From the NCBI RefSeq assembly GCF_000013045.1, contig NC_007677.1:2356001-2420000 (forward strand): a stretch of 64,000 bases of DNA, given 5' to 3'. This DNA is from Salinibacter ruber DSM 13855 (lineage in GTDB: Bacteria > Bacteroidota > Rhodothermia > Rhodothermales > Salinibacteraceae). The translations under genes were made by a program, and so were the position numbers. The notes beneath the pieces were generated by a model that saw only the letters and a list, made by a program, of their open reading frames with translations, was not told the origin of the DNA and did not search any database. Shown here in pieces: positions 8,216-18,600 of the stretch. Each line of letters begins with the position of its first letter. Within the stretch, counting starts at the first letter, position 1.

Positions 8216-11200
8216 TCACCGGACGAGCACGACCTTCTCGACGTGTTGCTTCTCGTCGGTCGACACGCGCAGGAAGTACGTCCCGCTGGCCAGCCGACGC
8301 TGTGACGCGTCCGTTCCCTCCCAATTCACCCGATGGGGACCGGCCTCTTGACGCCCTTCCGCCAGGGTGCGAACCCGCCGTCCCAAAAGATCGAACACGG
8401 CAACCGTCACGTCCTGCGTCTCCGGCAGAGCGTACTTCAGGGTGATCTGGTTGCGGAATGGATTGGGCGCTGGGGCCTGTACCGTGAGGCTCTCCGGAAG
8501 ACGCTCACGGGTCTCCGACGTCACGTAGGACGAGCGCCCCACCAGGAGCTGAATGCGAGACGGATCGGGGCCCGCCGCAAGCGTCAACGGCCCGTCGGTC
8601 CGGAGGTCGTGGGAACGACCGTTCGCCGGATCAACGAGGGCCACGTCCACTTGTGGCGACTGCGGGAGCGATTCCGCACGCAGTGTCACCGGTCCTGTCG
8701 TGTCGGCCCGGAGCTCGAGGGTATACGTCTGGCCCCCCGTTCCCGTGGGCCGTACATCTCGCGCCAACCGGCCCTGCCGCTCGGGGGCCGCGCCTGCGAA
8801 TGGCGCCCGGGCGGACAGGGACAGACTTGCAAACCGTGACGGCGGGGCCGCAAGGTCTTGTGCGTCTTTCCCGTCGGCGGCCGCGGGATGCTCTCCCACT
8901 TCTACACGGGCCGTCGCGCGCCCCTTGCGCTCGGCAACCAGTTCGACCGCACGGGTCGTCCGGGACTCATTGGCGGCATTCGCAGTCGTGCCCTCGGAGG
9001 ACGAGAGCGGTATCGTGAGCTGGTCCAGCCCCTGGTCGTTGAGGACGTAAAAGGCCTCCCCTTCCGCTGCCGACACAAAAGTCGACGCCTCCCGAAAGGA
9101 GCCGCTGTCCCAGTCCCACAAGGCCTGAAGCGTCCCCTCGTTGGCACTCTGCACGGCGCTCCACGGAACGTTTCGGGGCAGTGGGTTGGAGATGATGTTC
9201 CACCCGTCGTGCAGCGGGATTGTGGTCGCCCCGTTCTGCACGTCCACCGTGGGAATTGTCGTTTGGACCGACCAGTCACTCGTGCTCAGGACCCAGAACC
9301 CGCGGCCGGGCCGAAAGTCAAACTGATCGCTGCCGTCGAACTTAATGAAGGGCTCCTGGTCACTGCCGTCGTCCCAGTACGCCTGCCACCCGACGCCCGC
9401 CTCGCCGGAGAGCGTCGACGCGAGGGCCTGGTCAACCTGGCCCGGCAGGGCCACGAGGCGGTAGCTGTCCCCGGTGCTCGGGTCGCCGAACGAGCGCGTC
9501 ACGTCGACGGTCGTCTCCCCAGGAAGCTCCGCCGTCAGATCGCCGGCGTCGAGACCAAGAAGCTGATACCCCTCGTCCGGCTCATCCGCGTCCGGCCCCG
9601 CCCCATTGAACTGCCCGAGGACCCCCTGAAAGGTGGCACGGTCCGGGATCGGCTCCCCCTCAAGTTCCGATCCACTGGGAATTCGAAGCGTGAGGGAGCC
9701 CGTGCCGTCCTGGATCATGTAGTTCCCCGCGCTGCTGCCCGCCCGAAACGTGTCGTCCCCGTCGGCGTCGATGGAAACGTTTTCCACCCGCACGAGCTCT
9801 GCCTCGTGATTCTCGCCGCTGGCGGCAATGTCTCCAAGCGTGAGGGTCGTCGGGGCCGGGAGCGACTCGTCCTGAGCGATGATTTCGAAGCCATCGTCAG
9901 GCACGTCGGTCAACTCCAGCAGCCCGTTAAAATAGGTGAGCGTTCCCGTCACTTCTAGTCGGGTGCCCTTCTCGATGGAGCTGCCGAGGGCCTGCCCAAA
10001 GACCCCCTGGGATTCGAAGATGTAGAGCCCGCCGGTCTGGTCTTGAATGTACGGGCCGTCGTCTCCGACACGGGTCACAACGCCCTCCACGGACACCGTA
10101 CGGCCGCCGCCCTGCTCCCGGGCATTCTGAATAGAGATCACCTCGGGGCCCGGGACCTCTTCGCCGTAGGCTCGGTCGGCGAGGGTGGAGTCGAGCACAA
10201 ACGGGTTCGGAATGTTGCCCTGGTAGCTGCCCTGAGAAAGCGTTCGACGGAGCTCCGTCGCATCCACAGGATCCTCTTCGTGCCACTCCAGAAGCGTTTC
10301 CCGCTGGGTTTCCAAGAACGACAAGTCCGCTCGGTTCGGGTACGCCATGGCGAAGTAGAAGGCCGCACGCGCCACGTCTCCTTTCTTGCTATGGCGCGGC
10401 TCGAAGCGGCGGTTGTCCCGTTCAGCAGGACTGCTGTCAAGCTCACTCCAGAGCTCCAACCCATTTTGCGGAGTGGTCGATCGAGACTCGTCCTCAAAGT
10501 ACCAACTGTCGGTGTCCGAGTCTGGGATCTCCCCAAAGGCGTAATTGCTTCGCGCCGAGTTGACCGCATCGTGTGCGGGGGCCAGGATGTGCATGTCGCT
10601 CAGGGCCGGCTCGTTCTCGGCGCCTTTGCTGCGGGGCCAGATGTGCTCGGTATTTACACCCTGATCGAGTGCCTGATCACTGGCGTCTCCTCCGTCCGGG
10701 TCGACGACCACCTGGAGCCCACTGTAAATGGCCTCGACGGTATCTTGCTCGTTGTAGACGCGGCGGTACAGCGTGTCGCGGGCCGGGCCGTATCCAATCG
10801 TGGGCGGATCGCCGTACCGTTGCCGGAGCGAGTCGAGGAGCACGTTGGCGCTATCGCCCGCAACGATCGGTCCTTGGGCCGCCGGGCCGTCCAGAATCCA
10901 AAGCGTAAAGCGGCTGGGAGACGAGATGCCCCCGTCCTCGGACGACAGCGCAACCTCTAGCCGCTCCACCCCCTCCTGCTCAGAATCGTCCACCGGCTCC
11001 AGGGTAAGGGTCTGTGGCGACGGATCCGTTCCGGAAAACGTAAGCGTCTGCGGGCTCTGAAAGCCCATGACGTCCGTCCCATCCGCGGTGCTGGACGGCC
11101 CTACTTCTGCCGTCACCGAGACCGTCCTGTCCGTTTCTTTGTTGAAGACCTGAACCTGCACCGACACAGGGCCGTCCCCTTCTTCCGCCTGGGCGAACAG

Positions 11201-11950
11201 GCGATTGAAGGAAAACGACAGCGACGGTTGCAGGTCGCTCTCGCGAACCGGAATGAACTGATACCCCTCGTCGGGCTCATCCCCCCCCGGGCCTTCTCCG
11301 TTGAACTGCCCAAGGACGCCTTCAAAGTCAAACACTCCGCCCGGAATCGGGGCGCCGCCGATCGCCGTCTCGCTGCCATCCTGTACTCGAAATTCAAGGG
11401 GCTGTCCGTCCCCGTCCTCTACCGTATAGGTTGTCCCGTTCTCGAAGGCGCCGGACGCACTGAGAAACCGCAATCCCTCAACACGGAGCAGCTCACTTTC
11501 GTAGTCTTCCCCGTTCTGAGCCAACTCCGGAAGGGTCACCGTCTGTGGGCTCGGTGGGGAGCCCTGCCCCTGCACCGTGTAGTCGGTGAGGTCCTCGTTG
11601 TTGATCTGAAAAAGCCCGTTGAAGGCCGAGGTGGTTCCGGTTACCTTCACCGTGGTCCCCGGCTGAATGGTGCCGTCCGCAATGTCGCTCTGAAACGCGC
11701 TGCTGTTTGATCCGCTCGTCTGGCGGAGGACGATGGCGCTGGCCCCGGTCGGGCCGCTGTCGTCTTGAACGCGGGCATACGACCCGTACGCTCGCGTCAC
11801 CGTACCCTCCACCGTCACTTCTGTCCCTAGCGGCTCATCGCGTGCCTCGTTGATCGTGATAGGGTCCTGCGCCTGAACGGCCTCCGGCCATGCGCCAACG
11901 AGGAGCAGCGATAGGGCGGCTAGAAAGACCCAGCGCGGCAGGCATGCCAT
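8216..11950 (-). CDS. Secreted multidomain endonuclease I protein with OB-fold modules and T9SS sorting domain
   Basis: This is a 1244-residue exported protein; the ATG at 11950 is preferred over a GTG six codons upstream. Domains in order are: signal peptide ending EAVQAQ; OB-fold module (about 30-245, with VTVEGTVTRAYGSYARVQD and VLGQFNGEGP); Calx-beta-like domain (245-360); endonuclease I/NucM-type domain (370-600) with the His motif NTEHIWPRS, SDMHILAPA and an Asn-rich SARSNYAFGE; second OB-fold module (605-815, ending VLGQFNGAGP); a beta domain seen in surface proteins (815-990); and a C-terminal sorting domain with FDLLGRRVRTL and GTYFLRVSTDEKQ. NucM/EndA enzymes cut DNA and RNA non-specifically outside the cytoplasm. 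The T9SS tail predicts secretion to the surface or medium. A terminator-like hairpin upstream suggests its own promoter in 11951-12120. Confidence 0.88.
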   Translation of the reverse strand: MACLPRWVFLAALSLLLVGAWPEAVQAQDPITINEARDEPLGTEVTVEGTVTRAYGSYARVQDDSGPTGASAIVLRQTSGSNSSAFQSDIADGTIQPGTTVKVTGTTSAFNGLFQINNEDLTDYTVQGQGSPPSPQTVTLPELAQNGEDYESELLRVEGLRFLSASGAFENGTTYTVEDGDGQPLEFRVQDGSETAIGGAPIPGGVFDFEGVLGQFNGEGPGGDEPDEGYQFIPVRESDLQPSLSFSFNRLFAQAEEGDGPVSVQVQVFNKETDRTVSVTAEVGPSSTADGTDVMGFQSPQTLTFSGTDPSPQTLTLEPVDDSEQEGVERLEVALSSEDGGISSPSRFTLWILDGPAAQGPIVAGDSANVLLDSLRQRYGDPPTIGYGPARDTLYRRVYNEQDTVEAIYSGLQVVVDPDGGDASDQALDQGVNTEHIWPRSKGAENEPALSDMHILAPAHDAVNSARSNYAFGEIPDSDTDSWYFEDESRSTTPQNGLELWSELDSSPAERDNRRFEPRHSKKGDVARAAFYFAMAYPNRADLSFLETQRETLLEWHEEDPVDATELRRTLSQGSYQGNIPNPFVLDSTLADRAYGEEVPGPEVISIQNAREQGGGRTVSVEGVVTRVGDDGPYIQDQTGGLYIFESQGVFGQALGSSIEKGTRLEVTGTLTYFNGLLELTDVPDDGFEIIAQDESLPAPTTLTLGDIAASGENHEAELVRVENVSIDADGDDTFRAGSSAGNYMIQDGTGSLTLRIPSGSELEGEPIPDRATFQGVLGQFNGAGPDADEPDEGYQLLGLDAGDLTAELPGETTVDVTRSFGDPSTGDSYRLVALPGQVDQALASTLSGEAGVGWQAYWDDGSDQEPFIKFDGSDQFDFRPGRGFWVLSTSDWSVQTTIPTVDVQNGATTIPLHDGWNIISNPLPRNVPWSAVQSANEGTLQALWDWDSGSFREASTFVSAAEGEAFYVLNDQGLDQLTIPLSSSEGTTANAANESRTTRAVELVAERKGRATARVEVGEHPAAADGKDAQDLAAPPSRFASLSLSARAPFAGAAPERQGRLARDVRPTGTGGQTYTLELRADTTGPVTLRAESLPQSPQVDVALVDPANGRSHDLRTDGPLTLAAGPDPSRIQLLVGRSSYVTSETRERLPESLTVQAPAPNPFRNQITLKYALPETQDVTVAVFDLLGRRVRTLAEGRQEAGPHRVNWEGTDASQRRLASGTYFLRVSTDEKQHVEKVVLVR

Positions 11951-12125
11951 GACATCAGGGAAAAACACTTGAAAGATAGGGGGGAACGGAGGACTGCATG
12001 AACATACGGGCCGCTTGCAACGTCTCGTGATCTTCTGCCGTGAGTCGCCGGAGCACGACGGGCTTGGGGCCCACCTTCACAGTTCAAGAAAGGCCTCTTC
12101 TGTTACCAAGCACCCGTCATTCTCG

Positions 12126-12158
12126 AAAAAGGGACGGCCCCCACGCGGGGCACCGCCC
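12126..12158 (-). terminator. Probable rho-independent terminator after the OB-fold lipoprotein
   Basis: Read leftwards, an imperfect GC-rich hairpin with a GCGT loop (12131-12158) is followed immediately by five T residues (12126-12130). It lies about 45 bp past the stop of the lipoprotein gene and before the endonuclease gene start at 11950. It therefore probably separates two transcripts. The stem has a bulge on each side, so efficiency is uncertain. Confidence 0.55.
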
Positions 12159-12203
12159 ATTTTCTTCGACGGTCCGACGGGGCGAGTAACAGGGATGTCT
12201 GCC

Positions 12204-14534
12204 CTATTCCAGATCCCCATCAATGAGCGGGAGCGTCTGATACCCCTCATCCGGTTCGCGTGCACCACCAAAGCCTCCGTTAAACTGGCTCAGCACGCCT
12301 TCGAACGTGACGGATCCACCCGGGATCGGCTCTCCGACGTAAAAGGAGTTGTCCGAAATCCGGAGGGTGACCGTGTCCCCACTTGAGTCGGTGGCGTCGT
12401 AGTTGGTGCCACCCTGGAAGTTGGAATCCCCCTTACCGTCAACGGTCAGCCCAGAGATTGTAATGAGCTCCGACTCGTAGTCCTCCCCGCCGCCGTTCAG
12501 CAGATCGCTGACCGAAACAGACTGAGGACTGGGGAGGCCAACTCCCGTCTGACCCACAGTATACTGCACGTTCGAGGAAATCTGCAGAAGGCCGCTGAAG
12601 GCCCCAAGCTCTCCAGAGACCTGAATGCGGTCGCCTGGGTTCGGATCAATGCCTCCATCTCGCGCATCATCGGCCAAGTCGCCGTTGCGTACAACGATGC
12701 CACTGGCCCCGGTCGGGCCGCTCTCATCTTGGATGAAGACATTCTGACCATCCACTCGCGTGACAACCCCGAGCGTAAACACGCTCGTACCGTTCGACTC
12801 CTGACGAACCTGATTGATCGTATCACTCAGGTCCCCGTCAACAAGCGGAAGGAGCTGGTATCCCTCGTCCGGCCCGCGTGCCCCTCCGAAGCCTCCGTTG
12901 AACTGGCTCAGGACCCCTTCAAAGGCGACAGCTCCACTCGGAATCGTCTGGCCGGCGTAGAACGAGTTGTCCGAAATCCGAAGGGTGATCGTGTTTCCGT
13001 TCGAATCGGTCGCGTCGTAGTTCGTACCGCCCTGGAAGGTGGAATCCCCTCTGTCATCGATCGCTAGTCCCGAGACTGTAATGAGCTCCGACTCGTAGTC
13101 CTCCCCGCCGCCGTTGAGCAGGTCACCTGCCGAGACGGACTGTGGACTGGGGAGCCCAGCGTCTGTCTGGATGACGCTGTATTGCACGTTCGAAGAAATC
13201 TGCAGAAGGCCGCTGAAGGCCCCAAGCTCTCCGGAGACCTCAATTTGGTCGCCCGGATTCGGATCAATGCCTCCATCTCTCACGTCATCGGCCAGGTCAC
13301 CGTTGCGTACAACGATGCCACTGGCCCCAGTTGGGCCACTCTCGTCCTGGATGAAGACGTTCTGGCCGTCGACCCGCGTGACCACCCCGGCGGTCGAGAC
13401 CGACGAGCCGTTTGACTCCTGGCGCACTTCATTGATCGTAGCGACCTCAGGGGCTATCACGTCGTCCAGGTCGATTCCCAATAACTGATACCCCTCATCC
13501 GGCTCGTCGCCGCCACCGCCCTCACCGTTGAATTGCCCAAGAACGCCCTGGAACGTGCCCCGATCGGGAATCGACTCTCCAACAAGGCCGGACCCGCCCG
13601 TCACGAGAAGGGTGGAGGAAGCGTCCTGCGTACTGATGTCGTACAGCCCGGCGGGAACCCCGCCCTGAAACGTCTGATCCCCGCCGGCGTCGATGGCAAA
13701 GTTCTCAACTCGAATGAGCTCGCTTTCGTACTCTTCGCCGTTGTTTACCACCTCTCCGAGCGACACCTCTTGTGGGGCCGGCAGCGCGTTCCCTGACGAG
13801 AACACCTCCGTCTGCGGCCCGTCGCTCACGCCGCTGACCTGGAACACCCCGTTAAAGTACCCCACCGCACCGTCGACGCGGACCGAGTCGCCCTTGCTTG
13901 CCTGACTGGCAAAGTCACTGTCGAACACAAAGAAGGCACCCGTGCCATCCTGTACGTACACCCCATCCGACTCCACACGAGTGACGAGGCCGTCAGCAAC
14001 GGTTCGCCCACCGCTCGGGCGGTTTCGGGATTCTTCCGCAGTGAACGGCGCATCGTCCTCCTCGATTGTGAGGGTAAAGCTGCTGGCCCCGTCGTCAATC
14101 TCGGGAGCGAGCGTGTCCGCCGGGCTCAGTGTGAACGCGAGGCTTTCCGTGTCCTCCAAAAATCCAGTGCTGTCGACGGGCTCGTCGACGATGGTGAGCG
14201 GGATGGAAACCGTGCCCCCGCTTGTGGCCGAGCGCGGGAAGGTGACCGTTGTGTCACCCGTCAGCCCCGTCACGTCGTCGCCCAGCGCGGCGGTGCTCTG
14301 CGAGGCATTGACCGAGAGGTTGAGCCGCACCTCCTCAAACCCTGGGTCGTCGGCCGTAATTTCAAGGGCATAGGTCTCGTCTTCCCCCTCAACCAACGTG
14401 GCCGTGGACTCCACGAATCCGACAGAGGTGCTGTCCCCCAGATCGTCGGGAACGCCGCCCCCGCTGTCGCAGCCAGCAAGGACAAGACCGCCGATCACAA
14501 GAACAGGCAAGAGTGCGCTGAGAAAACGTCGCAT
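12204..14534 (-). CDS. Lipoprotein with Calx-beta domain and three OB-fold (DUF5689-like) modules
   Basis: The 776-residue product starts with a lipoprotein signal peptide with lipobox VLAGC. A Calx-beta-like region (about 35-165) follows, and then three modules of about 200 residues. Each module has two OB-type halves: a first half with GVVTRVDGQNVFIQDESGP-type strands and a second half ending VLGQFNG or VLSQFNG with a DEGYQ motif. Modules two and three are almost identical over about 206 residues (DNA period 618 bp). The same module occurs twice in the endonuclease encoded just downstream. OB folds commonly bind nucleic acid or oligosaccharide; no catalytic residues are seen. It is 80 bp downstream of another surface lipoprotein gene and is probably co-transcribed with it and the receptor. 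A nucleic-acid-binding role is inference from the neighbour. Confidence 0.85.
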   Translation of the reverse strand: MRRFLSALLPVLVIGGLVLAGCDSGGGVPDDLGDSTSVGFVESTATLVEGEDETYALEITADDPGFEEVRLNLSVNASQSTAALGDDVTGLTGDTTVTFPRSATSGGTVSIPLTIVDEPVDSTGFLEDTESLAFTLSPADTLAPEIDDGASSFTLTIEEDDAPFTAEESRNRPSGGRTVADGLVTRVESDGVYVQDGTGAFFVFDSDFASQASKGDSVRVDGAVGYFNGVFQVSGVSDGPQTEVFSSGNALPAPQEVSLGEVVNNGEEYESELIRVENFAIDAGGDQTFQGGVPAGLYDISTQDASSTLLVTGGSGLVGESIPDRGTFQGVLGQFNGEGGGGDEPDEGYQLLGIDLDDVIAPEVATINEVRQESNGSSVSTAGVVTRVDGQNVFIQDESGPTGASGIVVRNGDLADDVRDGGIDPNPGDQIEVSGELGAFSGLLQISSNVQYSVIQTDAGLPSPQSVSAGDLLNGGGEDYESELITVSGLAIDDRGDSTFQGGTNYDATDSNGNTITLRISDNSFYAGQTIPSGAVAFEGVLSQFNGGFGGARGPDEGYQLLPLVDGDLSDTINQVRQESNGTSVFTLGVVTRVDGQNVFIQDESGPTGASGIVVRNGDLADDARDGGIDPNPGDRIQVSGELGAFSGLLQISSNVQYTVGQTGVGLPSPQSVSVSDLLNGGGEDYESELITISGLTVDGKGDSNFQGGTNYDATDSSGDTVTLRISDNSFYVGEPIPGGSVTFEGVLSQFNGGFGGAREPDEGYQTLPLIDGDLE
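12205..13440 (-). repeat. 618-bp in-frame tandem duplication within the OB-fold lipoprotein gene
   Basis: Two adjacent units (about 13440-12823 and 12822-12205) encode nearly the same 206 residues. Both carry GVVTRVDGQNVFIQDESGP, GELGAFSGLLQISSNVQY and GGGEDYESELIT. Scattered silent and conservative changes show that the duplication is not brand new. The reading frame is preserved across the junction. Confidence 0.9.
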
Positions 14535-14614
14535 AGGTCGTTGGGGCGTAAAACTAGTAGCACGATGAGGGTACAGAACTTCGCACGGCGTAACCGCCGA
14601 GGCATGGTCATTCG

Positions 14615-15607
14615 TTACCGACCCACAACCCGGACGTCATCCACCTGCTGCTCTTCGGACGATCCCGGTCCCGTTCCGCTAGAGGTGTACTTGAAGGCCA
14701 CGTACACCTCGTCGGCCTGAAACTGGGCGTCGGACAGGTCGATTTCGCCCGACGCGACAAAGCCTTCCCCCTCCGACGCGAGGCTCTGAACACGGTCGGT
14801 GATGTCGGTCCAACTGAAGTTCTCCGGATTCCCCGATCCGTCGTAGTCGGTCGACACCTTCACCTCTAGCGGCTGCTCCTCTCCGCCATCGTCAAAGCGT
14901 TTCCTGTTCCGGAAGGTGAGCGTCTCGCCTTCAAAGTTGTTGAAGTTAATCGCCGGGCTAATGAGCCACGAGTTGGAGGCCTCGCTTCCGCCGAAGGCGT
15001 TTGCCACCGCGTAACTGTTGTTTTCGAAGTTGCCTGTTCCCCACCCATTGCCGTTTGTGACATTGAAGACCGACATCGGATCCAGGCTTCCGTCTTCAAA
15101 ATCCTTGAAGAAGATCTCGATGGCGCCGATCGAAATCGTCAACCGATCTGTCCCTTCCACAGAGGCATTGGTGACATTCTGAAAAACGAAGACGCCATCC
15201 TCTTTGGGCTCGTTGTCTTCTTCGTCCGCGATGTCGAGCGTCAAGGTCTGGGTGTTGCCCGTAGTCGCCGTGTCGGGAAAAACCACGCGACCGGCCACGT
15301 ACCCACTTCCCACATTGCGGCTGGATTCGAGCCCGAAGTCCGAGGGGCTCGTGCTACTCGTCCCATCGGCGTAAAGCACCTCTGCGGAGACGGTGTCGTT
15401 GGGGGGATTGGTGACCGTGACCTCGATAGTCACCGTCCCAGACTCCTCAGTGATGGAGATGTTGTCTGTGGCGAACGACACCGTGGCGTTGCTCTCTCCC
15501 GTGGCCTCAGTGGGCGGCGTCCCACTGTCAAGTCCATCGCAGCCGGTGATGAGGAGGGCGCCAGCGAGAAGTAGGGCCGGAAGGCGGAGGAGTTGAAGCG
15601 TGTTCAT
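14615..15607 (-). CDS. Lipoprotein with Calx-beta-like and choice-of-anchor J domains
   Basis: This 330-residue lipoprotein has signal sequence and lipobox LLITGC. Residues about 40-165 form a Calx-beta-like domain (VTIEVTVTNPPNDTVSAE). The C-terminal half (about 168-330) is a choice-of-anchor J type jelly-roll, recognised by FFKDFEDGSLDP, NSWLISPAINF and DIDD-like acidic turns, ending VDDVRVVGR. Such domains bind carbohydrate or protein and are common on surface proteins of Bacteroidota. It lies 58 bp downstream of the Oar-like receptor and 80 bp upstream of the OB-fold lipoprotein on the same strand, so it probably belongs to the receptor operon. It may play the part of a substrate-capturing lipoprotein, as SusD does elsewhere, but it is not SusD-related. 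That role is inference. Confidence 0.82.
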   Translation of the reverse strand: MNTLQLLRLPALLLAGALLITGCDGLDSGTPPTEATGESNATVSFATDNISITEESGTVTIEVTVTNPPNDTVSAEVLYADGTSSTSPSDFGLESSRNVGSGYVAGRVVFPDTATTGNTQTLTLDIADEEDNEPKEDGVFVFQNVTNASVEGTDRLTISIGAIEIFFKDFEDGSLDPMSVFNVTNGNGWGTGNFENNSYAVANAFGGSEASNSWLISPAINFNNFEGETLTFRNRKRFDDGGEEQPLEVKVSTDYDGSGNPENFSWTDITDRVQSLASEGEGFVASGEIDLSDAQFQADEVYVAFKYTSSGTGPGSSEEQQVDDVRVVGR

Positions 15608-15665
15608 AATGGGGGCAGTCGGAGAGATTCAGGAGCGCGGAGGGAGTAAGACGAGACGCGGAGCG

Positions 15666-18600
15666 CTAAAACGTGTACTTGACACTCAGCCGGGCGCGCC
15701 AGCGGGACGGAATGTCCGAGGTGAAGAACTGCTCACCGTTCAGGCGCTCACGGACGGTTTCTTCCTCGAACGAGACGCGCGGCTTGCCCACGTCGTCTTC
15801 CGTGATCACCCGCCCGTTCTCGATCGTGCCCACCTGGTCGGGGCGGACGTAGCCCTCAAAGGCCCAGGCCGTGACGTTGTTGAAGCTGGTGTTCTGGATC
15901 CGCCCCCAGTCTTCGTTGAGCAGGTTCAGGAAGTTGTTGACCTCGGCAATGAATTCAATCCGCTGCCCATTGAAGGTTTGGATGCTCTGCGAGATCTGCA
16001 CGTCGAGGATGTTCTGCCAGGGGGCGCGCGCCGTATTCCGCTCAATCACCGAGCCGCGAGCATCGCTCAGCGCATCGTCTCCCTCGATGAAGGCATTCAT
16101 CAAGTCCCAGTTGTCGCTCTCCAGGACGATGTCCGACTCGTTCTCGGGCACGTACACGAGGTCATTGAACGACTGCGTGTCACCGTTGGCGTTGCCGTCG
16201 TAGATCCAGCTAAACGGCTCCCCAGAGCGCCCCTCGTAAATGAGCCCGATGGTCGTCCCGAAGCGGTCGCCGTACGTGAGTGTGTAGTTCAGCGTCCCGA
16301 GGATGCGGTGCCGGATCTCGTAGTCCGCCGTGCCCACGCGCGGGTCGTTGATGTCCTTGTTTTCATTGAACTGCCAGTTGGAGATGGCCCGGCTGGAGGA
16401 TCCGTTGTTGACGTTCGTGGCCCGTGTGTAGGTGTACGCGACCGATCCACCGATCCCCGTTCGCACGTTGCGCTGAAGCTCGCCCGTCAGGCTGTACTGG
16501 TAGCCGTCGTTTGTATTCTCGAGGAGGATCGCGTTGGTAAAGCGCTCGCTCACGCGGTTGACGTCCCCGCCCGGCGTGCCGTAGAACGGCCGTCCATACT
16601 TCGACCCTTGGATCGGGTAGCGGCCGTCGCTGGTGCCTCCCGGTTCCGGCGCCTCGAGGTTGATGTTGCGGAAGGTGACGTCGTTGATTGTGTTCGAATA
16701 GAGGCCCTCCACCGTGCCCACGACACCGAGCGGCAACTCCTGGTCCACCGCCAGGTTTAGGCGAAAGGTCTGCGGGTACTTGAAGTCGTCGGACGCCAGG
16801 TTAATCTCTGTCGTCTGCACCGGCGCGAGGAGCTCGCTGCAGCGTTCACTGTCCGGGGTTTCCTGACAGAAGGGCGCGTTTCGGGGAAGCGGCTGGCCCG
16901 TGGGGTTGTCGCCGATGTTGGTCGGCACAAATCGACGTCCATTTTCCGGCGCATTCTCGCCGTAGAAGTCGCTTTCTTGGTCGAAGGTTGCGTCGATCCG
17001 GTTGACGTCGGCCCCGGTGTTGCTGTACTGGTTGGAGATGAAAACGTAAGGCGGGTCCCCACTGAAGATGCCAATCCCTCCCCGAATCTGAGTCGAGAGG
17101 TCACTGCCCAGGAACGCCCGGTCATAGTTGAACCCGAGCCGGGGCGACCAGAGCGGGTTTCCACTCGCCACATTGCTCGTGCTCCGGCCGAAGGCCTCGA
17201 ACGCCGTGGGGTTGAAGGTCGGGTCGTCCGGCAGCACCGGCACGTCCACACGCAGGCCCAGTGTCAGCTGGAGATTTTCGAGGGCCTGCCACTCGTCCTG
17301 CACGTAGCCGCCAAACTGGAAGGCCGAAAAGTCCGCCTCCGGCCGGTCGGTGCCGGCCGCCTCGGTGGCGTAGCTGAACCGGTACTCCGACGGCTGGCCG
17401 CGTCGCAGCGCCTCGGTGGCCGAGATGGTGTCGCCGTCCGCCACGAATTCCTCAAACGTGTAGGACCCGAAGAAGTCCTGAATGAATAGGTTGCTGAACT
17501 GGTAGAACTTGTTGCTCGTCCCCACTGTCAGCGTATGGTCGCCAACGGTGTAGGAGAGGTTGTTGGTGAACTCGAACAGGTCTTGATCGAGGCGATTGGC
17601 CTGGCTGAACCGACCGATGCCGGCCCCGATCTCATCCCCTCCCCCAAGATCAAGCGCAATCTCGGGGAACGCGGCGTCTTGTACGTCCCGCTCATCCCGG
17701 ATGCGGGTGTAGACGAACCGTGCCTCGTTGAAGATGTCGTTGTCGAAGCTGCTGTTGAGCTGGGCCGTGAGGGAATTTTGGCGGCTCTGGAAGACGTACT
17801 GCCGGTTGGCAAAGCTGAAGCTGCCTTCACTCCGGTCGATGCCCTGATCGTCCGTCGCGTTAACGTAGTTGTTGCGGAGCGTCAGGCGGTGATTGTCGTT
17901 GACGTTCCAGTCCAACTTCACCAGCAGCTTCTCGTCGTCCTGTCGCTGCGTAAGCGGCGAGATGCCGCCGGGATTGTAGCCGTATGTGTCCTGAAAGATC
18001 GACCGGAGCTCAGTAAATGTATCACGAGATTCGCGGAAGACATTGGTCCCTTCCAGATCTTCTCCCACCCGCGTGTCGAGCGGCGAGCTCTCTCGCTTCA
18101 ACTCGCCACTGATGAAGAAGAACAGTTCGTCCTCGATGATGGGCCCGCCGAGGGTGCCCACGTAGAACGCCTGATTGAACTCCCCCGTCCCCACCCCTTC
18201 GAGGTCGCCGGTGAAGTCCTCAGTGCCACCTTGGAATCGGAACGACCCTTCAAACTCGTTCGAGCCACTCTTCGTGATAGCGTTGATTTGCCCCCCCGTG
18301 AAGCCACTGGAGCGCACGTCGTATGGAGCGATGTTGATGTTGAACTCCTCGATGGCGTCGAGGCTTATGGGCTCGGCCCCCGCCTGGCTGCCGGGCACCG
18401 CGTCGCCCAGTCCGAAGACATCGTCGAGGGTTGCGCCGTCAATCTGAATGTTGTTGTAGCGGCTATTTGCGCCTCCGATGCTGCCGTCGCCCTGGGCCTG
18501 CGGCACGAGCCGCGTGAAGTTGGTGAGGCTGCGGCCGATGGCAGGGAGCTCCTCAATCTGCTCGGTCGATACGTTCGTGGCGGCGCCCGTCCGGTCCTTG

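Noticed and set aside
12205-13440. Repeats considered as a CRISPR array
   Set aside because: The unit is 618 bp, in frame and protein-coding. There are no short direct repeats with unique spacers.
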